From Oleiagrimonas sp963747595 (lineage in GTDB: Bacteria > Pseudomonadota > Gammaproteobacteria > Xanthomonadales > Rhodanobacteraceae), in the NCBI GenBank assembly GCA_963747595.1, contig CAVVFO010000001.1, positions 124,001 through 188,000 on the forward strand: a stretch of 64,000 nucleotides of DNA. The letters are read 5' to 3'. How positions within the stretch are numbered: the stretch's first letter is position 1; every line of letters starts with the position of its first letter. The translations under genes and the position numbers were made by a program. Below, one piece after another: positions 54,174-63,677 of this stretch. Under the pieces are notes generated by a model, which saw only the letters and a list, made by a program, of their open reading frames with translations, was not told the origin of the DNA and searched no databases.

Positions 54174-55138
54174 GTGTGCAGGTGCAGGCGTTGCGCGACC
54201 GCATCGGCGATGCGCGCGGTTTCGCGCAGCGGCGTCTGCCGCGGTGGCGCCTGTGCATGAGCGTCGTGCAGCAGGCCGCGCTGGCGCAGCGCCGCATGGA
54301 AGCGCGCCAGGCGCGTGGGCAGATGCGCCGGGGCCAGCGTGTGCACGGCGCAACCCACGGCACAGGCTTCAGATAGCATATTCACCGAATCCGGAGTGAC
54401 CAGCAGCCGGTCCGCCCACGCCAGAATGCCGGGGTACGGATTGGCGCCATCGCCGGGATGGCGCCAGATCAGGCCGGGCAGGTGGGCGACCGCGTTGGCC
54501 ACCGCATCTATCAGGGCAGGCGGCGTGCGCCGCGACGCGACCAGCATGATGCTGCCGCCTTCGCGCTCGAGCCGCGCACGAATGCTGTGCAGCAACTCTT
54601 CGCGGAACGCGGCGTCCATGGCGATACCGCGCCGGGGTCCACCCAGCAATACGCCCAGCCGTGGCGACGGCAGCGCGGCAAAGTGACGGAAGGTGGCGCG
54701 TGCCGCATCCAGCCAGGCATCGTCGACGGGATGCAGCGAGCCCAACGGCCGCAGGACATTGCTGCCCTGGACCGCATCGTGTCGGGGGGCGATGAGCAGA
54801 TCCCAGTGTCTGCCCGGGATGCGGGGGTCGAGGATCTGCACCGCCTGGCAGCGGCCGTTGGAACGCTGCCGCAGAAGTCGCGTATACAGGGCGGCCGCGC
54901 GACCGCAACCGATCACCAGCGGTGGTGGCGCCGCCTGCAAGACGCTGCGCGCGTCCTTCGGCAGCGCGTGTGCGGCGGCGAGCGTCAGGCGGGGCGCCAA
55001 CCAGGACCACGGCGCGTGCGGGTCCACGGTCAGGGCGTGCGCGTGGCGGCGCAGCGCCGTGGCCAGGGCATCCGCCTGACGGACATTGCCGGCGGCACCG
55101 TCGGTAATCACCCAGCAGTCCGCCTCAGACGCGTTCAC
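54167..55138 (-). CDS. ELM1/DUF1022 family protein
   Basis: A 323-residue protein of the family called mitochondrial fission ELM1 (DUF1022), common in proteobacteria next to envelope genes. Segments: WVITDGAAGNVRQADALATA, VIGCGRAAALYTRLLRQ, VQILDPRIPGRHWDLLIAPR, LGVLLGGPRRGIAMDAAF, MLVASRRTPPALIDAV and LLVTPDSVNMLSEACAVG. The fold resembles glycosyltransferase-B proteins. Function in bacteria is unknown; the nearby LPS genes suggest a link with glycoconjugates. Confidence 0.85.
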   Translation of the reverse strand: MNASEADCWVITDGAAGNVRQADALATALRRHAHALTVDPHAPWSWLAPRLTLAAAHALPKDARSVLQAAPPPLVIGCGRAAALYTRLLRQRSNGRCQAVQILDPRIPGRHWDLLIAPRHDAVQGSNVLRPLGSLHPVDDAWLDAARATFRHFAALPSPRLGVLLGGPRRGIAMDAAFREELLHSIRARLEREGGSIMLVASRRTPPALIDAVANAVAHLPGLIWRHPGDGANPYPGILAWADRLLVTPDSVNMLSEACAVGCAVHTLAPAHLPTRLARFHAALRQRGLLHDAHAQAPPRQTPLRETARIADAVAQRLHLHTG

Positions 55139-55290
55139 GGAAGGCTCCGTCCATTGTTGATGCCTGCTGCACAGTGTGTTTCCGGCGTTGCGCCATCGTT
55201 GGGCCTACACTGTCTGGATTGACAGCATGTCCCCCACGGCTGCGCACGGCGCATCCGCGGGTGTCCGATTTCATCCAAGGAGAGACTTCC

Positions 55291-55875
55291 ATGCGTACTC
55301 TACGGTATCTGGCCGCTCTGGCGCTTGCACTGACCGCGACGGCGGCGTTTGCCGCGCCGCACACCTACACCATGGATCCGGGGCATACCCAGGTCATGTT
55401 CACCTGGAGCCATTTCGGCTTTTCCAACCCTACCGCCAACTTCAACACCGTCAACGGCACATTGACGTATGACCCGGCGCATCCGGCGCGCTCGTCGGTG
55501 CAGGTGAGCATGCCGGTCTCCAGTATCGACACGCACGTGCCTGCCCTGGATGAGCACCTGAAGTCGGATGACTTCTTCAATGCCGGGAAATATCCCACGG
55601 TGACGTTCAAGAGCACCAAGGTACGTGCTGCGGGTGCGCACCGGCTGACCGTGGTCGGCAACCTGACCGTGCACGGCAAGACCCACCCGGTCACGTTGCA
55701 CGCCACACTCAACAAGATGGGCATGCAGCCGATGGAAAAGGCGCCCGCCATCGGCTTTGCCGCCAGCGGGACACTGCAGCGCTCCTGGTTCGGCGTGGAC
55801 AAGTATGTACCCATGGTCAGCGACACCATCCATCTGCGCATCACCGTCGAGGCGCTGCACAAGTCCAAAAAGTAA
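55291..55875 (+). CDS. yceI: YceI family secreted lipocalin-like protein
   Basis: A 194-residue periplasmic protein. A signal peptide (RTLRYLAALALALTATAAFA) is followed by the YceI domain: YTMDPGHTQVMFTWSHFGFS, PVSSIDTHVPALDEHLKSDD, FFNAGKYPTVTFKSTKVRAA, LTVHGKTHPVTLHATLNKM and RSWFGVDKYVPMVSDTI. YceI proteins bind isoprenoid or lipid-like ligands. AAGGAGA lies seven bases before the ATG at 55291. The longer upstream frame is rejected because the signal peptide fits this start. Confidence 0.94.
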   Translation: MRTLRYLAALALALTATAAFAAPHTYTMDPGHTQVMFTWSHFGFSNPTANFNTVNGTLTYDPAHPARSSVQVSMPVSSIDTHVPALDEHLKSDDFFNAGKYPTVTFKSTKVRAAGAHRLTVVGNLTVHGKTHPVTLHATLNKMGMQPMEKAPAIGFAASGTLQRSWFGVDKYVPMVSDTIHLRITVEALHKSKK

Positions 55876-55915
55876 GCGCGCTCGAAAATCGCAGGGCGGG
55901 CAGCGCAGGGACAGC

Positions 55916-56040
55916 GTAGGGCGGATCAAGGAACGCCGGTGGCGGATCCGCCTGCTTGCGTTGAACCCGCCTACCTTCCCAGGCGGATCCGCAGCGTTGC
56001 TCCTGACCGAAGAAAATCCCCTTGCGGGAATGATCCGCCC
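55916..56040. repeat. Palindromic repeat copy G with intact IS target site
   Basis: Starts GTAGGGCGGATCAAGG (55916-55931), the exact site used by the IS, then GGCGGATCCGCCTGCTTGCG, a short centre, AGGCGGATCCGCAGCG, GTTGCTCC and, after a 23-base divergent stretch, TGATCCGCCC. It lies between yceI and the zinc-finger gene. Confidence 0.85.
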
Positions 56041-56141
56041 TTCCCGGTATCGACGTGTTCCGCTGGCACGTTACCGCGTGATCGGACGGACAGCTGGTAT
56101 CATGCGCGCGTCCTGGACCATGATGCCTCGCTGGAGATTCC

Positions 56142-56351
56142 ATGTCGCGCCCCGATCCCACGGCACAACGCCTGATTCCCGCCAATGCCGAGAACCGTTA
56201 CGAAGTGACCCACGCGGATCTGCCGCTGTCGTGTCCGATGCCTGGCATGTATCTGTGGAATTCGCATCCTCGGGTCTATCTGCCGATCGAGGGTGACGGC
56301 GGCGAATCGGTCTGCCCGTATTGTGGCGCGCACTACGTGCTGAAAGACTGA
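56142..56351 (+). CDS. zf-CHCC zinc-finger domain protein
   Basis: A 69-residue protein with the zf-CHCC pattern: Cys in LSCPMPGMYLW, His in NSHPRVYLPIEGDG, and the pair CPYCGAHYVL. The domain is shared with the NDUFS6 subunit of complex I. The bacterial role is unclear; a scaffold or metal-binding function is inferred. It is the gene just before the glycosyltransferase gene. Confidence 0.85.
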   Translation: MSRPDPTAQRLIPANAENRYEVTHADLPLSCPMPGMYLWNSHPRVYLPIEGDGGESVCPYCGAHYVLKD

Positions 56352-56506
56352 GCCCGGCACGCCATCGCGGTGTTTGAGAGGGCAACGCGGCCGGGTGTGT
56401 GCAACCCGGGGCCACAAAGCTGGCAAGATGGCCTTCAGGGCAGTGCCTGCATGATGATGGCGCTGCCCGTATGCATCGCGCATTGCCAGCCGAGGTCCAG
56501 CGTTTC

Positions 56507-57643
56507 ATGACGGTTTCCCAATCCACGTCCAAGCCACGGCGGTTGACGGTGGTACAGCTCATTCCCGCGCTGCATGCCGGCGGCGCGGAACGCAGCGTGC
56601 TGGAAATCGCGCGCGCCCTGGTGGCCGACGGGCATCGGTCCGTGGTCGTCTCTGCCGGGGGACGGATGGTCGGTCAGCTGCAGGACGAAGGCAGCGAGCA
56701 TGTGACGCTGGATATTGGCCGCAAGTCGCTGCTCACTCTGTTCGCCGTGCGTCGCCTGCGTGCCGTGCTGCGCGAGCTTGACGCGGATATCGTGCATGCA
56801 CGTTCGCGGTTGCCTGCCTGGATCGGGCGCCTCGCCTTGCGTGGAATGCATCCGGCGCCGCATTTCGTCACCACCGTGCACGGGCTCAATTCTCCTGGCC
56901 GCTACAGTCGGGTGATGATCAGTGGCGAGCGCGTCATCGCCGTGTCGCAGACCGTGCGCGACTACGTCATCACGCATTACCTGCAGACCGATCCGTCGCG
57001 GCTGGTGGTGATTCCACGCGGAGTCGATACCGACGCGTTTCCCTACGGCTATCGCCCGGACGATGAGTGGACGGCGCGCTTCCGGCGGGATTTTCCCGGC
57101 ATGACGGATGCGCCGCTGCTGGTGCTTCCGGGCCGAGGTACGCGACTGAAGGGGCATCACGATGCGCTGGAGCTCGTCGACGGCCTGCGCGTGCGTGGGG
57201 TGCAGACGCAGCTGCTGCTGCTGGGCGTGATCGAACCGGGCCGCGAGGCGTATGTCGAGGAACTGCGTACGCTGATCACGCGCCGCAAGCTCGGCGATCG
57301 GGTATTCTTGAGTGCGGCGCGCGACGATGTGCGTGACGTGTTCGCCAGTGCCGCGTTGATCCTGCAGTTGTCCAACAAGCCCGAGGCGTTCGGGCGCACG
57401 GTGGTCGAGGCGCTGGCGCTGTGTCGTCCGGTCCTGGGCTATGCCCACGGCGGGGTGGGGGAACTGCTGTCGGAACTGTACCCGGCCGGACGTGTGCCGC
57501 CGATGGATACCGAACGCCTGATCGAGCGCGCTGCGGAGTTGCTGCGTCTGGCGCCGCCGATTCCGCCGCTGGAGCGCTACCGCTTGCTGGACATGCAGCG
57601 CGACACGCTGGCTTTGTATCGTTCGGTGGCTGGATCGGACTGA
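56507..57643 (+). CDS. Glycosyltransferase family 4 protein
   Basis: A 378-residue GT-B glycosyltransferase. Motifs: LIPALHAGGAERSVLEIARA, FVTTVHGLNSPGRYSRVMIS, VIPRGVDTDAFP in the linker, and EAFGRTVVEALALCRPVLGY with the conserved EX7E-type pair. It probably adds a sugar to lipopolysaccharide core or a related glycan. The ATG at 56507 gives a short N-terminus before the first strand; an ATG at 56471 is possible. The O-antigen-ligase-like and GT2 genes follow on the same strand. Confidence 0.9.
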   Translation: MTVSQSTSKPRRLTVVQLIPALHAGGAERSVLEIARALVADGHRSVVVSAGGRMVGQLQDEGSEHVTLDIGRKSLLTLFAVRRLRAVLRELDADIVHARSRLPAWIGRLALRGMHPAPHFVTTVHGLNSPGRYSRVMISGERVIAVSQTVRDYVITHYLQTDPSRLVVIPRGVDTDAFPYGYRPDDEWTARFRRDFPGMTDAPLLVLPGRGTRLKGHHDALELVDGLRVRGVQTQLLLLGVIEPGREAYVEELRTLITRRKLGDRVFLSAARDDVRDVFASAALILQLSNKPEAFGRTVVEALALCRPVLGYAHGGVGELLSELYPAGRVPPMDTERLIERAAELLRLAPPIPPLERYRLLDMQRDTLALYRSVAGSD

Positions 57644-57709
57644 GTGCGCACCGCGGTGATCGACGGCCTCCGCCTGAAATGGCAGCCTGTATGTACAGAG
57701 GTTCCCTAA

Positions 57710-58975
57710 ATGACCTTCGCCAAACGCCTCTCGGTCGCCTGGCGTTCGCCGCTGTTGCCCATCTGGCTGATCATGCTGCTGCTGCCATTTGGCCGCAGCG
57801 CCGAGCTGGGCACGCTTGTCTGCCTGATCGGCACGGTCATGCTGTTTCTGCGCGAGCCGCGCGCGCTGTGCGGACATCCCGGCGCGCGTTTGCTGCTGTG
57901 GCTGTTCGCGGCCTATGTGGGCGCGGCGCTGCTGTCGACGCCGGATGCAGTCAATGCGTCGAAAAGCTGGGTCACCGTAGCCGGGTTGCTGCGGTATGCC
58001 CCGTTGGGGGTGTACATCTGTTTCGCGGTGCGGCGGCCGGGCCGCCTGCAGGCCTTGATGCTGGCCACTGCGGCACTGGTTGCGGTGTGGACGCTGGATG
58101 CCTGGGTGCAGATCGTCACTGGCTGGAGTATTGGCGGGCATGCCGCCCCGGAACGCATTTCCGGCATCTTCGGTGCGGACAATCTCAAGCTGGGCCCGAT
58201 TCTGGCGGTGATGTCGCCTTTCGTGCTGTGGGCGGCACGCCATTACCGCGGCCGGATCGCACTGGCGGGGGCATTCGTGCTGTTGCTGGTGCCGGTACTG
58301 ATGGCCGGATCGCGCTCGGCATGGTTGATGTATGCACTGGTGGGGCTGGCGTTTGCATGGCGTGAAAGCCGCTCCGCCGCCCGCTTCGTGCTGTGGTGCG
58401 CCGGCGCCGTGCTCGCCGGTGTATTGGTCGCGGGCATCGCCTGGCACGTCTCGTCGCGGTTCCATGACCGCATGCAGCGCACGTTGCTGGTGTTTACCGG
58501 TTCGTCGGGTGCGGTGAATACGGCGACCAGCGGTCGGCTGGATATCTGGCGCGTGGCGGGACGCATGTTCGCGGCGCATCCGCTCAACGGCGTCGGGGTG
58601 CGCGATTTCCGCTATGCCTATCCGGCCTACGCGTCACCACACGATCACTTCGTCACTGCCGAGTCCTGCGGACCGGGGCAGGGTGCCTGTCATCCGCATC
58701 AGCTGCTGCTGGAGGTGGCGGACGATACCGGCGCGCTGGGGCTGTTGCTGTGGTTGGCCGGGGCCGTGCTGGCACTGCGTGCCTGGCGAGGCGCGGGCAC
58801 ATCGAGGCGTGCCACCGCGTTTCCGGTGAGCGTGGCGCTGGGTGTCATGGTGTTTCCGCTGAACACGCACCTGGCCTTCTATTCGGCGTGGTGGGGGCTG
58901 GTGTTCTGGTGGCTGCTGTCGCTGTGGTGTGCCGCGCTTTACCTCTGGCCCGACACGCTTGCGGAGGCCGCATGA
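57710..58975 (+). CDS. O-antigen ligase/polymerase-like membrane protein
   Basis: A 421-residue protein with about ten membrane helices and the large extracytoplasmic loop of the Wzy_C/WaaL family (SGRLDIWRVAGRMFAAHPLN; GVGVRDFRYAYPAYASPHDH; ACHPHQLLLEVADDTGAL). The His in HPHQ is at the usual active-site position. It may ligate polysaccharide to lipid A core, or polymerise repeat units. It ends ATGA, overlapping the GT2 start, so the two are coupled. The 66-base gap to the GT4 gene suggests one operon. Confidence 0.85.
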   Translation: MTFAKRLSVAWRSPLLPIWLIMLLLPFGRSAELGTLVCLIGTVMLFLREPRALCGHPGARLLLWLFAAYVGAALLSTPDAVNASKSWVTVAGLLRYAPLGVYICFAVRRPGRLQALMLATAALVAVWTLDAWVQIVTGWSIGGHAAPERISGIFGADNLKLGPILAVMSPFVLWAARHYRGRIALAGAFVLLLVPVLMAGSRSAWLMYALVGLAFAWRESRSAARFVLWCAGAVLAGVLVAGIAWHVSSRFHDRMQRTLLVFTGSSGAVNTATSGRLDIWRVAGRMFAAHPLNGVGVRDFRYAYPAYASPHDHFVTAESCGPGQGACHPHQLLLEVADDTGALGLLLWLAGAVLALRAWRGAGTSRRATAFPVSVALGVMVFPLNTHLAFYSAWWGLVFWWLLSLWCAALYLWPDTLAEAA

Positions 58976-59766
58976 GTTCACGGCAACCGCTGTCGCTGGT
59001 CATCATCACGTTCGACAACGCCGACACGCTGGATCGGTGTCTGGCAGCTGCGGACTGGGTGGATGACATCGTGGTGCTGGATTCCGGTTCCAGTGACGCC
59101 ACCGTGGAGATCGCCAGGGCGCACGGGGCACGTGTGGCCGTGCATCCGTTCGATGATTACGGTCCGCAGAAGCAACGCGCCATCGACATGGCGCGTCACC
59201 ACTGGGTGCTCAATCTGGATGCCGACGAGATTCTTTCGCCGGGGACGCGGCAGGTCATCGAATACGCGCTCAAGGCACCGACAGTGGCCGGGTTTCGCCT
59301 GCCGCGGCGCGAGCGCATGTTCTGGGGTCTGCAGCATCGGGCGAGCCATCGCAACGCGCATCTGCGCCTGTTCGATCGCCGCCGCGGGCGCATGAACAAT
59401 GTGCCCGTGCATGCGGCAGTCGAGGTGGATGGACCGGTACGTACGCTGTGGCGCGCGGATTTCATCAATGATGGCGATGCCGATATCGCCACCCGCGTGG
59501 ACAAGATCAACCGCTATTCCAGTGGCATGGTGGCACACAAGCTCAGGCGCCGGCAGGCATTCACCGGCGTGCGCATGGTGCTGTACCCGCCGGTCTTCTT
59601 TGTGCGCCAGTACCTGTTCAAGCGTTACTTCCTCAGCGGCTGGGCCGGTTTCGTGGCCAGTGTCTGCGGCGCCTTCTATGTGTTCCTGAAGTACGCCAAG
59701 TTGCACGAGGCACGCCGGAAAGGCGGAACGGCGAGGCAGGAATCCGGCACGCGGCAGGACGGCTGA
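58972..59766 (+). CDS. Glycosyltransferase family 2 protein (WaaE/KdtX type)
   Basis: A 264-residue GT2 enzyme with a DXD-like site in HHWVLNLDADEILSPGTRQV. It starts LSLVIITFDNADTLDRCLAA and has DSGSSDATVEIARAHGARV. The C-terminal part (RVDKINRYSSGMVAHKLRRR; VRQYLFKRYFLSGWAGFV) is typical of LPS core beta-glucosyltransferases. The ATG overlaps the TGA of the upstream ligase-like gene. It is convergent with the lpxL-type gene. Confidence 0.88.
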   Translation: MSSRQPLSLVIITFDNADTLDRCLAAADWVDDIVVLDSGSSDATVEIARAHGARVAVHPFDDYGPQKQRAIDMARHHWVLNLDADEILSPGTRQVIEYALKAPTVAGFRLPRRERMFWGLQHRASHRNAHLRLFDRRRGRMNNVPVHAAVEVDGPVRTLWRADFINDGDADIATRVDKINRYSSGMVAHKLRRRQAFTGVRMVLYPPVFFVRQYLFKRYFLSGWAGFVASVCGAFYVFLKYAKLHEARRKGGTARQESGTRQDG

Positions 59767-59826
59767 TACCGGCCCTGGTGAAAAGGCACGCGCCGGTCGC
59801 CACGGCTCGCATACCTGGACCGGCTG

Positions 59827-60786
59827 TCACCGTTCGTGGCTGTTCGGGACCCGCGTGTGCCGGTAGAGATCCGGCTCGCCGGGTGGGCGGGTCTTGAATC
59901 GCTTGTGCGCCCACAGGTATTGCGCCGGCGCCTCGCGCACCATGGACTCGATCATGATGTTGATGCGCGCAGTGTCGGCGCCGGCGTCGGTGCCCGGGAA
60001 CTGCTGCAGCGGCGCGCCCAGGCGCAATGCGTAGCCGCCGGTGCCGGGCAGGCGGCGATGGAAGAACGGGATCACCACCGCACGGGACATGCGCGCCAGG
60101 TGATGCGTTGCGGTGATGGTGGCCGCTGGCACGCCGAAGAACGGCACGAAACGGCTCTGCTTGCTGCGCATGTCCTGATCCGGCGCGTACCAGAGCGTGC
60201 CGCCGGATTTGAGGTAGCGTACCGTGGCGCGCAGGTCGTCCTTGTCGAACATGGCTTCGGCATAGCCCAGGCGCGCGCGCAGGATGACCCATTCCAGCAC
60301 GGGTGAATCCATGGGGCGGTACATGCCGGCAATCGGCAGCCGCTGCGAGACCAGCCGTGCGCACATTTCCAGATGGGAAAAGTGCCCGCCGACCAGCAGC
60401 ACGCCACGTCCTTGCGCACGCGCCGCCTCGAGATGCTCCATGCCCTCGATCTGCATGGGGATGCGTGCGAAGGCGCGCGCGCTGGCCATCCAGCCCACGG
60501 CGAACTCGATCAGCATGATGCCCAGGTCGCGCATGTGCGCGTCCAGCAGCGCGCGCCGGGCAGCGGTGTCCAGATGCGGAAAGCACAGTTCGAGGTTGCG
60601 AGCAGCGATGCGCCGACGCTGATTGCGCAGCAGGGTGGCCGTGGCACCCACCGCCCGGCCCAGCGCCATCCAGCCTGCGAACGGCAGCTTGGCGATCAGC
60701 CACATGATTCCGACCCCCAGCCAGGCGGGCCAATGACGTGGCGCCAGCAGGGAGCGCTGGAAGGGAGGGCGGCGGGCGGAAGACAT
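59827..60786 (-). CDS. Lauroyl/myristoyl acyltransferase (LpxL/HtrB type)
   Basis: A 319-residue lipid A acyltransferase, an inner membrane enzyme that adds secondary acyl chains to Kdo2-lipid IVA. One N-terminal helix (WLGVGIMWLIAKLPFAGWMA) is followed by the catalytic HX4E box in GGHFSHLEMCARL, and by IAGMYRPMDSPVLEWVI, LWYAPDQDMRSKQSRFVPFF and HKRFKTRPPGEPDLY. LpxL, LpxM and LpxP cannot be told apart here. Its start is divergent from waaA, 101 bases apart, which fits its role in lipid A assembly. Confidence 0.92.
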   Translation of the reverse strand: MSSARRPPFQRSLLAPRHWPAWLGVGIMWLIAKLPFAGWMALGRAVGATATLLRNQRRRIAARNLELCFPHLDTAARRALLDAHMRDLGIMLIEFAVGWMASARAFARIPMQIEGMEHLEAARAQGRGVLLVGGHFSHLEMCARLVSQRLPIAGMYRPMDSPVLEWVILRARLGYAEAMFDKDDLRATVRYLKSGGTLWYAPDQDMRSKQSRFVPFFGVPAATITATHHLARMSRAVVIPFFHRRLPGTGGYALRLGAPLQQFPGTDAGADTARINIMIESMVREAPAQYLWAHKRFKTRPPGEPDLYRHTRVPNSHER

Positions 60787-60887
60787 GAGCGGCGCATTGT
60801 AGCAATCGCGAGGGTTCATGCCGCTCTTGCGCGAGTCGCCCGGGCGGGGCCGTTATACTCCAGCGTCGATCCTGCACGGAATTCATC

Positions 60888-62150
60888 TTGCGACTGCTCT
60901 ACACACTGGCCATGTATCTGGCCACGCCTTTCCTCGTGGTGCGCATGATGGCGCGTGGCGCGCGTTACGGCGACTACCACCTGCGTTGGCGCGAGCGATT
61001 CGGTTTCTTCGATGCGCCCTCGTTCGGGCGATCGATGTGGGTGCACGCGGTGTCGCTGGGGGAGGTCAATGCGGCGGAACCGCTGATTCTGGCATTGATG
61101 GCGCGTTATCCCGAGCGCGCCATGGTGGTCACCACGGTCACCCCGACCGGGTCGGAGCGGGTGCGGCAGCTGTTCGGCGACCGGGTCTTCCATGTCTATC
61201 TGCCGTATGACGTGCGCGGTGCGGTGCGTCGTTTCCTGAGGCGCATCAAGCCGAGCTTCGGCGTGATCGTGGAGACCGAGATCTGGCCCAACCTGTACTT
61301 CGAATGCGCGCGCCAGGACGTTCCCTTGATGATTGCCAATGCGCGCCTGTCGCCACAATCGCTGCGCGGCTATGCTCCGGCACGGGGACTGGTGCGCGAG
61401 GCACTGCGATGTCTGCGTTACGTGGCAGCGCAATCGCGCAGCGACGCCGCGCGCTATCGTCTGCTGGGCGCGCAGCCGGCGGGGTTGACCGTCGCCGGGA
61501 ATCTGAAGTTCGACATGCCCGTACCGCATGGCGCCATGCGTGAGGGGGAGGCTTTGCGGCAACGCTGGGGACCCGGGCGTCCGGTGTGGATGGCGGCCAG
61601 CACCCACGATGGCGAGGATGTGCAGATCATGCGCGCGCATCGTGAACTGTTGCGCTCCTTGCCGGATGCATTGCTGCTGATCGCGCCGCGTCACCCGGAA
61701 CGCTTCCGCTCCGTGGAACAGGCGTTGCGCGACACGGGGTTTGCCACCGGCACGCGCAGCGTCAACCGCGAGCCGGGCCCGGACACGCAATGCTTCCTGA
61801 TCGATGCGATGGGTGAACTGATGCCATTCTTTGCCGCCGCCGACGTGGCCTATGTGGGCGGCAGCCTGGTGCCGATCGGGGGGCACAACGTGCTGGAGCC
61901 GGCTGCGCTGGGCCGGCCTGTGCTGGTGGGACCGCACACGTACAATTTTTCCGGCATCACCCGCGCACTGCTGGACGCCGGCGGCGGCATGCGCGTGCGC
62001 GACGAGCGGGAACTGGCGGCGCGGGTTCTCGAACTCATGCGCGATACTGCGACCCGTCAGCGGATGGGCCGGCACGCGCTGCAGGTGGTCGAGCGCGAAC
62101 GCGGGGCCGTGAAGCGGGTGATGCAATTGGTGGAGAAGATCGCCGGCTGA
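60888..62150 (+). CDS. waaA: 3-deoxy-D-manno-octulosonic acid transferase
   Basis: A 420-residue WaaA (KdtA), which transfers Kdo to lipid IVA. Motifs: LWVHAVSLGE-like SMWVHAVSLGEVNAAEPLIL, VVTTVTPTGSERVRQLFG, FGVIVETEIWPNLYFECARQ, VAGNLKFDMPVP and VGGSLVPIGGHNVLEPAALG. The TTG at 60888 is chosen because it gives the family start (RLLYTLAMYLATPF). A TATACT -10 box (about 60855-60860) precedes it. It is convergent with tolC, 67 bases apart. Confidence 0.95.
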   Translation: MRLLYTLAMYLATPFLVVRMMARGARYGDYHLRWRERFGFFDAPSFGRSMWVHAVSLGEVNAAEPLILALMARYPERAMVVTTVTPTGSERVRQLFGDRVFHVYLPYDVRGAVRRFLRRIKPSFGVIVETEIWPNLYFECARQDVPLMIANARLSPQSLRGYAPARGLVREALRCLRYVAAQSRSDAARYRLLGAQPAGLTVAGNLKFDMPVPHGAMREGEALRQRWGPGRPVWMAASTHDGEDVQIMRAHRELLRSLPDALLLIAPRHPERFRSVEQALRDTGFATGTRSVNREPGPDTQCFLIDAMGELMPFFAAADVAYVGGSLVPIGGHNVLEPAALGRPVLVGPHTYNFSGITRALLDAGGGMRVRDERELAARVLELMRDTATRQRMGRHALQVVERERGAVKRVMQLVEKIAG

Positions 62151-62217
62151 CCCAGCCAGCGGGTACCGGAGTTCCGCAGGCGGCGATCCCGCACGGGACC
62201 GACGGGAACGGTGCGGA

Positions 62218-63645
62218 TCAGGGGTTTTGCTGCCCCGGTTGCTGCTCCACCAGCAAGGCATTGACGGCGCGCAGGTTGTCCGGGCGCAGGTTGCCCGCTG
62301 CCTGGCGCAGCAGCAGTTTGTCCAGGATGAACTGGTGGCGGGCCTGCGAATACTGCTGTTGCGACTGGATCAGCGTGCCCTGCGCCAGCAGTACCTCGAC
62401 GATGGTGCGCGTGCCGACCTTGAAGCCGGCGCGGGTCGCGTCCAGCGCGCTCTTGGCCGATTTCACGGCGGCCTTGGTGGCCTCTACCTGGCTGATGCCG
62501 GCGATCGCCGAGCGGTAGTAATTGCGTGTATTGCGCACCACCGCACGACGCTGCTGGGTCTGCGAGGCCTGTGCCGAATCGCGCTGGTCGATGGCCTGGC
62601 GCACCTGGGATTGCGTGTAACCGCCGGAAAAGATGGGCACCGTCAGGGTGACGCCGAAGGTCGTGGACGCCGGACGATTGCCGGACGCTCCCAGACCGCC
62701 GTTTTCCGCCCAGGATGCCGACTTGCCGTAGCTGACCGATGCCCTCAGCGTGGGCAGGTGGCCGCCACGGGCGGCACTGATCGAGTGTTCGGCGGCGTCG
62801 ACATTGTAGGTCTGCGCCTGCAGCGACGGGTTCTGCACCAAGGCCGTGTCCACCCACTGCTTCTGGCTATGCGGGCTGGGCGGCAGCAAGGGCAGGTTCT
62901 GGGTGAGCACCTTGAGATTGTTGCTGGGCGTGCCGGTGATCTCGGTCAGCGCCTCGCGATCGTCCGCCAGCGTGTTGCGCGCGGCGATCACGCTCGACTT
63001 GGCCGCGTCATATTGCGCCTCGGCATCCTGCACGTCGGTGATCGCCGACAGTCCCACGTTGAACCGCTGCTGCGCCTGCTCCTGCTGACGCTTCAGCGAG
63101 GCGGCGTTGGCCTCCTGGTATTTCAGCGTGTCCATGGCCTCGAGGACATTGAAGTAGGCGGTGGACACACGCACCATCAGGTTCTGCTCGGCCGCGCGGA
63201 ACGAGGCATTCTGGGAGTCTTCCTGGGAGTGCGCGCTTTTCAGGTTCTCGAACTGGGTGAAGTTGAACAGGGTCTGGCTGAGGTTGGCCGACAGCTGCCG
63301 GGTGCGGATATAGCCCGTGTTGTTGGTGATATAGATGGGTTGGCCATTGGCGCCGGTGACGGGGTTGCCGTTGGCATCGGTGGCGACCTGGCTGCTGCCG
63401 TAGCTGCTGCCATTGTTGGCTTGTTGCAGACTGAGCGAGCCGTCGATCTGCGGCAGAAGCTGTGAACGTGCCTGCACCACGCCCTCGCTGGCGATACGGT
63501 CGCTGGCCGCCGACTGTGCCAGCACGGGATCGTTCTGCAGCGCGGCGCGATAGGCGCCGAGCAGATCCTCACCATGGGCAATCAGCGGGCTTGCGATCAG
63601 TGCCAATGCAATCGGAAGAAGCCTCAAGCGCGTCACATGCTTCAT
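62218..63645 (-). CDS. tolC: TolC family outer membrane efflux protein
   Basis: A 475-residue outer membrane channel protein. A signal peptide (LLPIALALIASPLIAHGEDL) precedes two OEP repeats: DLLGAYRAALQNDPVLAQSA, RIASEGVVQARSQLLPQIDG, YFNVLEAMDTLKYQEANAAS, and ALVQNPSLQAQTYNVDAAEH, RPASTTFGVTLTVPIFSGGY, VGTRTIVEVLLAQGTLIQSQ. It forms the exit duct for tripartite pumps and type I secretion. AAGGA lies ten bases before the ATG. It is directly downstream of pcm, an order common in xanthomonads. Confidence 0.95.
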   Translation of the reverse strand: MKHVTRLRLLPIALALIASPLIAHGEDLLGAYRAALQNDPVLAQSAASDRIASEGVVQARSQLLPQIDGSLSLQQANNGSSYGSSQVATDANGNPVTGANGQPIYITNNTGYIRTRQLSANLSQTLFNFTQFENLKSAHSQEDSQNASFRAAEQNLMVRVSTAYFNVLEAMDTLKYQEANAASLKRQQEQAQQRFNVGLSAITDVQDAEAQYDAAKSSVIAARNTLADDREALTEITGTPSNNLKVLTQNLPLLPPSPHSQKQWVDTALVQNPSLQAQTYNVDAAEHSISAARGGHLPTLRASVSYGKSASWAENGGLGASGNRPASTTFGVTLTVPIFSGGYTQSQVRQAIDQRDSAQASQTQQRRAVVRNTRNYYRSAIAGISQVEATKAAVKSAKSALDATRAGFKVGTRTIVEVLLAQGTLIQSQQQYSQARHQFILDKLLLRQAAGNLRPDNLRAVNALLVEQQPGQQNP

Positions 63646-63677
63646 GGGTGAAGAATCCTTGTGGGTGGATGCGCGTG